From positions 558,001 through 622,000 of the forward strand of contig NZ_JAFCKJ010000002.1 in assembly GCF_018130465.1 (NCBI RefSeq): a stretch of 64,000 nucleotides of DNA, read 5' to 3'. This DNA comes from Bradyrhizobium canariense (GTDB lineage Bacteria; Pseudomonadota; Alphaproteobacteria; Rhizobiales; Xanthobacteraceae). The notes under the pieces were generated by a model. That model saw only the letters and a list, made by a program, of their open reading frames with translations, made no database searches and had not been told where the DNA came from. The position numbers and the translations under genes are program-made. Below, in pieces: positions 1-7,277 of the stretch; positions within the stretch are counted from its first letter, which is position 1; each line of letters opens with the position of its first letter.

Positions 1-159
1 GAGCTTGGCGCCGGTCGCGAGGTTCTCGGCATAGACCCCGATCCGGCCGCCACTCTCGCGCTCATAGGTTTCGAGCTCAGGCTGCGCGTCCGCGGCGAGC
101 GCGGGGGAGGCGGCAATCCAGCACAGCGAGGCGAGCAGCGAACGGCGGTCGAGAAGCAT
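1..159 (-). CDS. Class A beta-lactamase, N-terminal part (cut by window edge)
   Basis: Only the first 53 codons lie in the window; the gene runs off the left edge. The translation begins MLLDRRSLLASLCW and continues through a typical signal peptide ending near ASPALAADA, so the product is exported to the periplasm. The mature start, with an LETYERESGGRIGVYAENLATG-like pattern, resembles the first strand of class A serine beta-lactamases (the serine hydrolase fold that opens beta-lactam rings). The catalytic SxxK, SDN and KTG motifs would lie outside the window and cannot be checked, so a related penicillin-binding-like serine hydrolase is possible. The ATG at 159 directly precedes the signal peptide. 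Confidence 0.6.
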   Translation of the reverse strand, partial: MLLDRRSLLASLCWIAASPALAADAQPELETYERESGGRIGVYAENLATGAKL

Positions 160-219
160 GGGGACCTGTTGGGCGGAGACGAGGGAGGGAACGCAGCGGC
201 GAGCGGGAGGGAAGCCCCC

Positions 220-594
220 TCACTCCCGCAGGTCATACCGATAAGACTTCGACACGATCTGCCAGCCGTCGGCGAGCTTCATCGCCACCAGATAGTCGGT
301 GAAAAAACGCGGCGGCAGCTGGCACCGGACCTTGATGAAGGCGGTCTTGTCGTCCGAACGGTCGATGGTGACGATGAAATCCTCGCGCGGCTTGCCTTCG
401 GCCTTGCCGGAGGGGCGCTTGCGCACGCGGTCGAGCCAGTCCGGCACGGTCAGCACCTGCAGCTCGCCCTTCTCGACCCAGCGCAAATCGGCGGAGGGAT
501 GGAAGATGGCACCGAGTTTTTCGGCATCGCCCTCGTAAAGTCCGTCGAAATAGGATTGCACGACGGCTTCGACGCTCGAACGGTTCTGGCTCAT
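220..594 (-). CDS. NTF2-like / lumazine-binding-family protein
   Basis: This encodes 124 residues with the outline of the NTF2-like (SnoaL/DUF4440, putative lumazine-binding) fold: an N-terminal helix VEAVVQSYFDGLYEGDAEKL, a central FHPSADLRW strand, and a C-terminal sheet ending in LADGWQIVSKSYRYDLRE. Such small cone-shaped proteins act as enzymes or ligand binders, and the sequence does not say which. There is no signal peptide, so it should be cytoplasmic. The ATG at 594 is preceded on the minus strand by an AAAGGGATG purine-rich site, which supports the start. It lies 60 bp downstream of the beta-lactamase start on the same strand direction but shows no obvious functional link. Confidence 0.75.
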   Translation of the reverse strand: MSQNRSSVEAVVQSYFDGLYEGDAEKLGAIFHPSADLRWVEKGELQVLTVPDWLDRVRKRPSGKAEGKPREDFIVTIDRSDDKTAFIKVRCQLPPRFFTDYLVAMKLADGWQIVSKSYRYDLRE

Positions 595-688
595 GGGTCA
601 TCCCTTTGAATGATGGCTCGCGGCGAACTTAGTCCTACACATCAAAATGCGCTATGGGAGTGCGTACCATTTGCGCGAGGACACTGTG

Positions 689-1117
689 ATGACCGGATCA
701 GAGAATTCGAACGCTCGTATCCTGATCGGCGAATGCTACTGCCGCGCCGTGCGCTACGAGGTGGTGGACGCGTTCTCGTATGCGATGAACTGCCACTGCT
801 CGAATTGCCGCCGTACCACCGGCGCCGCCTTCAAGCCGTTCGCCGGAATAACCCAGGACAAGCTGCGCATTGCCCATGGTGAAGACCAGCGCGTCATCTA
901 CGGCGACGACGCCACCCATGACGCCCACTGCGCCCGCTGCGGCTCGTTGCTTTACTCCCGGGTGCGCGACGGAAAATGGGTCCATGTCGCCATGGGAACC
1001 CTGGTCGATGCCCCCTCGATCCGACCGAGCGTCCACATTTTCGTGGGTTCGAAGGCGCCCTGGCACGAGATTACGGACAATCTGCCTCAATATCGGGGCC
1101 ACGTCGGGGATGCCTGA
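689..1117 (+). CDS. GFA/CENP-V-type zinc-binding protein
   Basis: This 142-residue protein belongs to the glutathione-dependent formaldehyde-activating enzyme (GFA)/CENP-V family. The zinc ligands are visible as C16-x-C18 (GECYC), C35-x-C37-xx-C40 (NCHCSNC) and C81-xx-C84 (CARC), the usual two-zinc pattern. Founding members were reported to bind S-hydroxymethylglutathione, but most family members have no proven activity, so a role in formaldehyde metabolism is only an inference. An in-frame ATG at 647 would add 14 residues. I prefer 689 because the GFA fold begins just after it and a GCGAGG stretch lies upstream. No related pathway gene is adjacent. Confidence 0.85.
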   Translation: MTGSENSNARILIGECYCRAVRYEVVDAFSYAMNCHCSNCRRTTGAAFKPFAGITQDKLRIAHGEDQRVIYGDDATHDAHCARCGSLLYSRVRDGKWVHVAMGTLVDAPSIRPSVHIFVGSKAPWHEITDNLPQYRGHVGDA

Positions 1118-1298
1118 GGTAACCTGCTGCACACCTATTCCTCGGCGAACCGCGATCGGACTGGCGCGACAAACAAAAGGGGTCTTTCGGCCTGCCGCCG
1201 GCGCCACCTTCGTGACTCCATCACAAGCGCCCGCGGCGGACCCCGTTAAAGCCATCCCAAAGGGGCTCGAACGGCCCTGAACCATCGGAAGTCGTGTC

Positions 1299-3140
1299 AT
1301 GCGCAATTTGCTCAGACTTTGTCCGCTTCTCCTCGCTGTCGCGCTGCTATTCGGTGCCGGGCCCGCTTTCGCCGGGAAGCGCGTCGCGCTGGTGATCGCC
1401 AACTCCGCCTATCAGCATGCGCCGTCGCTTACGAACCCCGTCAACGACGGTTCGGTGATGGCCAGGACGCTGAAGGAGGCCGGGTTCGACATCGTCGATT
1501 CCCGGCACGACCTGACGGCGCAGGAAACCCGGCGTGTGCTGCGCGAATTCGCCGACGGGACCCGCGATGCCGATATCGCCGTGGTCTACTATGCCGGCCA
1601 CGGCATCGAGGTGGAAGGCTCGAACTATCTGATCCCTGTCGACGCCAAGCTGGAGCGTGACACCGACGTCTTTGACGAGGCGCTCTCCCTCGACCGCGTC
1701 CTGGTCGCGGTCGAACCGGCCAAGCAGCTTCGCCTGGTGATCCTGGATGCCTGCCGTGACAATCCGTTCGGCAAGACCATGAAGCGCACGGTCGCCTCGC
1801 GCGGCCTCGGCCGCGGCCTCGCCCAGGTTGAGCCGACCAGCCCCAACACGCTGATCGCCTATTCGGCCAAGGCCGGCTTCACGGCGCAGGATGGCGACGG
1901 CGCGAACAGCCCCTTTACCGTGGCGCTGTCGAAGCATCTGACGACGCCCGGCCTCGACGTCCGCCGCGCCTTCGGCTTCGTGCGTGACGAGGTGCTCAAG
2001 TCGACCGGTAACAAGCAGGAGCCGTTCGTCTATGGTTCGCTCGGCGGCGAGGACGTGCCGCTGGTGCCGGTCAAGGTGACCGCTGCGGCTGCCGCTGCGC
2101 CCGCGCCGAACCCCCAAGCCGACATCCGCCGTGATTACGAGCTCGCGCTCCAGGTCGGCAACAGGCCGGCATGGGAGGCGTTCCTCGCCCAGCATTCCGA
2201 CGGCTTCTATGCGAGCCTTGCCAAGCTTCAGCTCGAAAAAATCGGCGCTGAGCAAGCTCATGCGGCGGCCACCGAGAAGGCGAAACAGGCCGAGGCCGAG
2301 CGCGATCGTCTTGCCGCAGTTGGCGCGCAAAAGGATACGCAGGCCAAGGCAGCCGCCGATGCGAAGGCCGCAGAGCAGGTACAGCTTGCCGCGCAAAAGG
2401 CCAAGGAGCAGGCGCAGCAGCAGGCGGCCGCCGCCGAGCAGCAGCGCGTCAATCTCGCCGCCGCGGCGCCGAGTGCAGCACCCGCCAGCACGGCGAGCCC
2501 CGCCGGCACCAACGTCGCGTCGCTGACGCCGGCCACCGCGCCGGCCGATCTCAGCCGCTCGGTGCAGACCGAACTCGGCCGCGTCGGCTGCTTCTCCGGC
2601 GCCGCCGACGGCAACTGGACCACGTCCGCGCAGCGGTCGTTGTCGCAGTTCAACCGTTATGCCGGCACCAAGCTCGACGTGAAGGTGGCGAGCACCGATG
2701 CACTCGACACGGTCAAGTCAAAGCAGTCGCGCGTCTGTCCGCTGGTTTGCGAGCACGGCTTCAAGGCCGACGGCGACAAGTGCACCAAGATCGTCTGCCG
2801 TGACGGCTATGCGCTCAACGACGACAACGAGTGCGAGAAGCAGCGTGCCGCCAAGCCCGCCAAGCCTGCGACCGCCAAGCCTGCGATTGCAAAGCGTGAC
2901 GACGGTGACGAGCGTCCCGCACGGCAGCGTCGTCAAGCCGGCGGTGCGGCTGCCGAAGCGGCGGGCGGCTTTGGCGGCGCCGCCGGCATTGCGGCTGCCG
3001 CTGGCGCCAGCCGCCGCTCGAGTGGCGGGCAGCTATTCTGCAATAGCGGCGGCTGCCGTCCGGTCAACCGTAGTTGCCATCTCGAATATCGCGGCGGGGG
3101 CGGCCCCGGCAACGATGCCAATGCCGAGGTATGTAACTAA
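1299..3140 (+). CDS. Secreted caspase-family (metacaspase-like) protein
   Basis: This is a 613-residue protein with a signal peptide (about 1-25, cut after AFA) followed by a peptidase C14 caspase domain at roughly 27-250. The catalytic dyad is present: His101 in YYAGHGI and Cys152 in ILDACRDNPF. After it come an Ala/Gln/Lys-rich probable coiled coil (about 310-395), a peptidoglycan-binding-like helical stretch (QTELGRVGCFSG, about 425-460) and a Cys-rich tail with CxxxC spacings (about 480-515 and the last 30 residues). Bacterial caspase homologues cut after Arg or Lys and have been tied to stress and cell death. The target here is unknown. The export signal points to periplasmic action. The ATG at 1299 directly precedes the hydrophobic leader. 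Confidence 0.88.
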   Translation: MRNLLRLCPLLLAVALLFGAGPAFAGKRVALVIANSAYQHAPSLTNPVNDGSVMARTLKEAGFDIVDSRHDLTAQETRRVLREFADGTRDADIAVVYYAGHGIEVEGSNYLIPVDAKLERDTDVFDEALSLDRVLVAVEPAKQLRLVILDACRDNPFGKTMKRTVASRGLGRGLAQVEPTSPNTLIAYSAKAGFTAQDGDGANSPFTVALSKHLTTPGLDVRRAFGFVRDEVLKSTGNKQEPFVYGSLGGEDVPLVPVKVTAAAAAAPAPNPQADIRRDYELALQVGNRPAWEAFLAQHSDGFYASLAKLQLEKIGAEQAHAAATEKAKQAEAERDRLAAVGAQKDTQAKAAADAKAAEQVQLAAQKAKEQAQQQAAAAEQQRVNLAAAAPSAAPASTASPAGTNVASLTPATAPADLSRSVQTELGRVGCFSGAADGNWTTSAQRSLSQFNRYAGTKLDVKVASTDALDTVKSKQSRVCPLVCEHGFKADGDKCTKIVCRDGYALNDDNECEKQRAAKPAKPATAKPAIAKRDDGDERPARQRRQAGGAAAEAAGGFGGAAGIAAAAGASRRSSGGQLFCNSGGCRPVNRSCHLEYRGGGGPGNDANAEVCN

Positions 3141-3161
3141 GGGTTGCGGTGTCGCCATATG

Positions 3162-3187
3162 GTTGTCCTGGCTTTCGCCAGGACGAC
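3162..3187. terminator. Hairpin between convergent genes (bidirectional terminator candidate)
   Basis: GTCCTGG-CTTTCG-CCAGGAC forms a strong stem-loop extended by GTTGTC/GACGAC flanks. It sits in the 63-bp gap between the stops of the caspase gene and the DUF1345 gene, which converge here. No clear T-tract follows. Its sequence is a shortened relative of the CCGGGACGAC palindromic repeat seen elsewhere in the window, so it may be a repeat doing duty as a terminator. Confidence 0.55.
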
Positions 3188-3203
3188 TCACGGGGGAGTG
3201 AGT

Positions 3204-3896
3204 TCAGGTCGAGATCGCGCTCGCCGCGATGTTGACCGTCAGCGCCAGCAAGGCCGTGTTGTAGATGAATGACACGATGCCGTGCGCGGTGGCGGTGCGG
3301 CGGATGGTCTTGTCGGTGATACCGACGTCGGAGACCTGCGCGGTCATGCCGATCACGAACGAGAAATAGACGAAGTCCCAATAATCGGCGTGGTCTTCCT
3401 TGTCGCCGCTCGGAAACTGAAGGCCGCCTGGCGTGGCGTGCCGGTAATAGTCATGAGCGTAATGCAGCGCGAAGGTCGTGTGCACGGCGGCCCATGACAG
3501 CGCAATGGTGCTGATTGCGATGGTCAGCTCCAGGCCGCCGCGATGCGGCGTTCCCAGCTCGGAGATGATCGCAGCGATGCTGGCGAAGGCGCCGATCGCC
3601 GTCACCAGCAGGATCATGAAGCGACCGTCGTCCTGCATCGCGGCGCTGCGGCGGATGTGCTCGTGGTCGTTGCACAGCATCATCGCGTAGACCAGCACCA
3701 GATAAACCGCGATCAGCGCATCCCAGCCGAACAGAAGCCGCGTCACCAGCCGGTGCGAACCCGGTATGAGCAGGCAGACGAGGATACCGACGGCCAGCGA
3801 TATGAACGTCCGCGGCCGCGCATACACCAGGCGCACCGGCTTCGACATCTTGCGGAAGCGAGCGAGGACAGGATCTTCCTTGCTGCCGCTCGCCAT
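3204..3896 (-). CDS. DUF1345 integral membrane protein
   Basis: This 230-residue membrane protein has hydrophobic segments near residues 30-45, 50-72, 95-117, 123-145 and 205-226, and the motif SWAAVHTTFALHYAHDYY, characteristic of DUF1345 proteins. A second conserved block is YWDFVYFSFVIGMTAQVSDV. The family has no established function; it is an inner-membrane protein. The frame stays open far upstream of the chosen start, but that extension is Ser/Arg-rich out-of-frame reading of ispA. The ATG at 3896 begins a proper N-terminus seven bases after the ispA stop, so the two genes probably form an operon. Confidence 0.88.
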   Translation of the reverse strand: MASGSKEDPVLARFRKMSKPVRLVYARPRTFISLAVGILVCLLIPGSHRLVTRLLFGWDALIAVYLVLVYAMMLCNDHEHIRRSAAMQDDGRFMILLVTAIGAFASIAAIISELGTPHRGGLELTIAISTIALSWAAVHTTFALHYAHDYYRHATPGGLQFPSGDKEDHADYWDFVYFSFVIGMTAQVSDVGITDKTIRRTATAHGIVSFIYNTALLALTVNIAASAIST

Positions 3897-3903
3897 CGCG
3901 CGA

Positions 3904-4827
3904 CTAGCTCTTCCGTTCGGCGACGAAGCGCGCAGCCGCTTGCAGCACGGCGGCCCGATCGCCGAAGATCGACACGGCGCTGTCAGCCCGCGCGAGCAGG
4001 TCGCGGACGCGCTGCTTGGCGCCTTCGAGGCCGAGCTGCGTGACGAAGGTGGTCTTGCCCATCGCTGCGTCCTGGCCCGAGGGCTTGCCGAGCGCAGCCG
4101 CGTCGCCCTCGACGTCGAGCAGGTCGTCGGCGATCTGGAAGGCTTCGCCGAGCGCGCGGCCGTAATCGTCGAGCGCCTGATATTCCTTTTGCGAGGCCTG
4201 GCCGAGGATCGCGCCGGCGATGCAGCCGTAGCGCAGCAGAGCACCGGTCTTCATCTGCTGAAGACGTGCGACGTCGACCGGCTCGCGGTCGCCAAAGCGA
4301 CCTTCGCCGGCGAGATCGAGGATCTGACCGCCGACCATGCCGCCGATGCCGGCGCAGCGCGCCAGTGCACGGGTCAGCAAGAGCCTCACATTGGCGTCGC
4401 GATGGATCTCGTCGCGGGTGATGATGTCGAAGGCGAGCGTCAAGAGGCCGTCGCCGGCGAGGATCGCGGTCGCGTCGTCGGTCTTCTTGTGCAGGGTTGG
4501 GCGGCCGCGGCGCAGGTCCGAATTGTCCATCGCCGGCAGATCGTCGTGGATCAGCGAATAGCAGTGGATGCATTCGAGCGCCGCACCGGCGAGCAGCGCG
4601 GCCTCGCGCGGCACGCCGAACACGGCCGCGCTCTCGACCACCAGGAAGGGCCGCAGGCGCTTGCCGCCGTTGAGGCTCGAATAGCGCATTGCGTCCATCA
4701 GTCGCTTGGGCCGGGCGATCTCATCGGGCAGGATGTCGTCCGACAGCAGGCGCCCGAGCAGGGCCTCGGTGTCATCAGCGGTCTTGTCCAGACGTTTGGC
4801 GAAATCGGACGGGGACGTGCTGGTCAT
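3904..4827 (-). CDS. ispA: Farnesyl diphosphate synthase (polyprenyl synthetase)
   Basis: This encodes 307 residues of a short-chain trans-prenyltransferase, which condenses dimethylallyl and isopentenyl diphosphates to farnesyl diphosphate for quinones, hopanoids and undecaprenyl phosphate. Visible hallmarks are NGGKRLRPFLV, the first Asp-rich motif IHDDLPAMDNSDLRRG, and the second Asp-rich motif IADDLLDVEGD. Length fits the IspA family. An in-frame TTG 36 bp upstream could add 12 residues. I chose the ATG at 4827 because a GGAG sits about 10 bases before it and the TTG has no such site. It heads a probable two-gene unit with the DUF1345 gene and diverges from mtgA. Confidence 0.93.
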   Translation of the reverse strand: MTSTSPSDFAKRLDKTADDTEALLGRLLSDDILPDEIARPKRLMDAMRYSSLNGGKRLRPFLVVESAAVFGVPREAALLAGAALECIHCYSLIHDDLPAMDNSDLRRGRPTLHKKTDDATAILAGDGLLTLAFDIITRDEIHRDANVRLLLTRALARCAGIGGMVGGQILDLAGEGRFGDREPVDVARLQQMKTGALLRYGCIAGAILGQASQKEYQALDDYGRALGEAFQIADDLLDVEGDAAALGKPSGQDAAMGKTTFVTQLGLEGAKQRVRDLLARADSAVSIFGDRAAVLQAAARFVAERKS

Positions 4828-4987
4828 CAAGAAGGGCTCCAGAACTAAAATTCGGCGGGACAATCCTTTATGCGCCCGCCTCAGTCAATCGTTTGGAAGG
4901 CCTAAAAAGTGCTGGAAAAGGCCCGAATTATCACAGACTTAATGCCGGGCCCGTGGCCGCGTTTCGTTCTGCGCCGGAAAGGTTGAT

Positions 4988-5662
4988 TTGCGCGTCGTCA
5001 AAATCCTTCTCTTGGTGCTCGCGGTCGCGGCTCTCGCGCCCTATGTCATCGCGCCGTTCTACCGCGCCGGCCATCCCGTTTCGACGCTGATGGTCTGGCG
5101 CTCGCTTCGGGGGGCGCCGATGCAGCGGGAATGGATCGATCTGGCGGCGATGTCGTCCTCGCTGCCACGCTCGGTGGTGGCGGCGGAGGACGCCCATTTC
5201 TGCAAGCATCACGGCATCGACTGGGGTGCGCTGCGTGAGGCGATCGACGATGCCCAGGAGGACGGCACCCCGTTCCGGGGCGCTTCCACCATCACCCAGC
5301 AGGTGGCGAAAAACCTGTTCCTCTGGCAGGGGCGGGACTTCGTCCGCAAGGCGCTGGAATTCCCGTTGGCGCTGTGGGTCGATCTCGTCCTGCCCAAGGC
5401 GCGGATCCTGGAGATTTACCTCAACATCGCCGAGCTCGGCCCGCAGGGCCAGTTTGGGGCCGAGGCGGCCAGTGCGTATGCTTTCGGCAAGTCGGCGGCG
5501 AACCTCTCCCCCCGGGAGGCGGCGCTTCTGGCCTCGATCCTGCCGAATCCGGTCAAACGCAGCGCCAGGACGCCGGGGCCGGGCGTCCGGCGGCTGGCCG
5601 GGACCTATGTGGCGAGGGCGCAGGCCAGCTCGCTTTCGACCTGCTGGCGGGATAACCGCTGA
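4988..5662 (+). CDS. mtgA: Monofunctional peptidoglycan glycosyltransferase
   Basis: This 224-residue GT51 transglycosylase polymerises lipid II into glycan strands at the outer face of the inner membrane. It has one N-terminal membrane anchor (about 4-24), then the GT51 signatures: catalytic Glu67 in [14 protein letters not shown], the [14 protein letters not shown] block, the [32 protein letters not shown] block and the YAFGKSA motif. The length matches MtgA. The start is TTG at 4988, just after a GGAAAGG ribosome-binding site (about 4976-4982). No upstream ATG in frame fits. It is divergent from ispA. Confidence 0.93.
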   Translation: MRVVKILLLVLAVAALAPYVIAPFYRAGHPVSTLMVWRSLRGAPMQREWIDLAAMSSSLPRSVVAAEDAHFCKHHGIDWGALREAIDDAQEDGTPFRGASTITQQVAKNLFLWQGRDFVRKALEFPLALWVDLVLPKARILEIYLNIAELGPQGQFGAEAASAYAFGKSAANLSPREAALLASILPNPVKRSARTPGPGVRRLAGTYVARAQASSLSTCWRDNR

Positions 5663-5831
5663 TTTCGGGTCCTTTTCGGGCGCTTTTTCCGGCCCAGAGC
5701 CCTAGATTTAAGGCTGGCCTTCATCTATAAGCCCGGCCTTGACTGGCATTCAGCTCGCCTCGGTTTGCGGGTGCTGAGCCGTCCCCTCGCGGACGATGCC
5801 CTGATGACACCAATCCCTAGAGGATACTGAA

Positions 5832-6014
5832 ATGGCCGTTCCGAGAAGAAAAACCTCGCCGTCGCGCCGTGGCATGCGCCGCTCGGCTGACGCCATCAAG
5901 AAGCCGACCTATGTGGAAGACAAGGATTCCGGCGAACTCCGTCGTCCGCACCATCTCGACCTCAAGACCGGCATGTACAAGGGCCGTCAGGTCCTGAAGA
6001 AGAAAGAGTCCTGA
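5832..6014 (+). CDS. rpmF: 50S ribosomal protein L32
   Basis: This encodes 60 residues, [18 protein letters not shown]..., the invariant L32 N-terminus, followed by the alphaproteobacterial tail VLKKKES. L32 is a small basic protein of the large ribosomal subunit near the peptidyl-transferase region. Many bacteria have a CxxC zinc site; it is absent here, which is the usual Cys-free alphaproteobacterial form. It is a single gene with its own upstream gap (5663-5831) and a hairpin after the stop. Confidence 0.97.
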   Translation: MAVPRRKTSPSRRGMRRSADAIKKPTYVEDKDSGELRRPHHLDLKTGMYKGRQVLKKKES

Positions 6015-6031
6015 GTTAGGGACCTTTCTTG

Positions 6032-6054
6032 AGGCAGGACCATCGGGCCTGCCT
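6032..6054 (+). terminator. Rho-independent terminator candidate after rpmF
   Basis: AGGCAGG (6032-6038) and CCTGCCT (6048-6054) are perfect 7-bp complementary arms around a 9-base loop, 18 bases after the rpmF stop. Only a weak T-run (GATTTC) follows, so termination may be partial. Confidence 0.55.
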
Positions 6055-6157
6055 GATTTCGGCCAACCCATGAGATATGACAGTGACGGCGGCGGAGCGA
6101 ATGCTTCGCCGCCGCATTGTCCTGTCTGGATATATTGATCGAGAAGGCATTCCGCCG

Positions 6158-6790
6158 ATGGTCGGTTTCCCGCTGCTCCTGATCCCGCTTGCGGTCTACA
6201 ACATCATCGCCTTCCTGATGCCGAGCGTGTCCTTTACGGACGTGCTGTTCAAGGTGCCGATGATCACGGGCGAGACCTGGCCGGTCACGCTCGCCGACGT
6301 GATGCTCGCGCTCGGCGTCGTGCTGTTGCTGCTCGAAGTGGTCAAGGGCGCGCGGCCCGGCTCGAAATTCCTGATGGATCATTTGCTGTCGCTGATCGTG
6401 TTCGGCGCGGCCGCGGCCGAATTCGTGATGTGGCCGAAATTCGGCAACTCCACCTATTTCCTTCTGGTGCTGCTGGCGATGGCCGATTTCCTCGGCGGCA
6501 TCGCCCAGCGCACGCGCCGCCGCGTCGCTTATGCCGCCGAAACGGCACCTGCGCCGCGCAAGGCCAGGCGGCAGGCTGAAGAGGCAGTCGATGAAGCGGT
6601 GGTCGAGCCCAAGTTCGAGCCGGTCGTTGCGCCGCCCGCATCCGCACCTTCCGCGCAGTCGGTCGCCGAATCCGTACTGATGGATCATCCCGCGCCGAAG
6701 CCGGTTCAGAGCTCGCCCTCGCCGGAAATCCCCTCGCCGCATTTGCAGCCGGGTAACGGCACGCAGCCGTCCCCTGACGCGCCGCGCTGA
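6158..6790 (+). CDS. Small integral membrane protein of unknown function
   Basis: This is a 210-residue protein. It has about four hydrophobic segments in the first 115 residues (starting MVGFPLLLIPLAVYNIIAFL, then VMLALGVVLLLLEVV, HLLSLIVFGAAAAEFVMW and STYFLLVLLAMADFLGG) followed by a Pro/Ala/Glu-rich, probably disordered cytoplasmic tail. I cannot name a function. The frame is open from 6077, but I chose the ATG at 6158 because GAGAAGG lies 10 bases before it and the membrane segment starts at once. It ends 6 bp from the stop of the convergent gene at 6797. Confidence 0.75.
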   Translation: MVGFPLLLIPLAVYNIIAFLMPSVSFTDVLFKVPMITGETWPVTLADVMLALGVVLLLLEVVKGARPGSKFLMDHLLSLIVFGAAAAEFVMWPKFGNSTYFLLVLLAMADFLGGIAQRTRRRVAYAAETAPAPRKARRQAEEAVDEAVVEPKFEPVVAPPASAPSAQSVAESVLMDHPAPKPVQSSPSPEIPSPHLQPGNGTQPSPDAPR

Positions 6791-6796
6791 TCTACT

Positions 6797-7120
6797 TCAA
6801 GCCACCTGCCGCGTGCGTGCGGTGACGCTCGGAAGCGGGCGCTTGCTGCCATAGGCTACCTGCGCATCCTCGGAAGACGCGCGGCGGAGCCGGCTCGTCT
6901 GGGGCAGGTGCTCGGCATTGGCGATGAGCTGGGTGACGAAGCTGGGATCGGGGCGCGGCAGCGGTGCCTTGTGGACCCACTGCAAAATCGGCATCAGCGG
7001 CACCAGAGCCGAGCCTGTGCCGTCCGCTACGTGGTCCGATCGATCAGTACTCAACATCGCATCACCGTTGATCCGGCGAAGATTGTCGCGTTTCGAGACG
7101 CTGGTGCCGGTGCGAGTCAT
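6797..7120 (-). CDS. Small hypothetical protein
   Basis: This encodes about 107 residues with no recognised domain or signal peptide. The C-terminal half contains a PRPDPSFVTQLIANAEHLPQTSRLRRASSEDAQVAY stretch that I associate with short uncharacterised Bradyrhizobium proteins, so I take the frame as real. The start is uncertain: ATG at 7120 is used here, an ATG at 7057 would remove 21 residues, and neither has a strong ribosome-binding site. The gene diverges from the GGDEF-EAL gene that starts at 7278. Confidence 0.55.
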   Translation of the reverse strand: MTRTGTSVSKRDNLRRINGDAMLSTDRSDHVADGTGSALVPLMPILQWVHKAPLPRPDPSFVTQLIANAEHLPQTSRLRRASSEDAQVAYGSKRPLPSVTARTRQVA

Positions 7121-7277
7121 GTACTCGCAAGGCCTATGCCGGGCGGGTCGGCTTGGTTCCTGCGCGTGAGGAAACGTGGTTTCCAAATTGTTTATCAACT
7201 TTGCCTAGGGTCGGGGGCGAATTTGGCTCTATCCTGTACCGACCCAGGACTCTCCGCTGTCCCGAAACGAGGCGATT

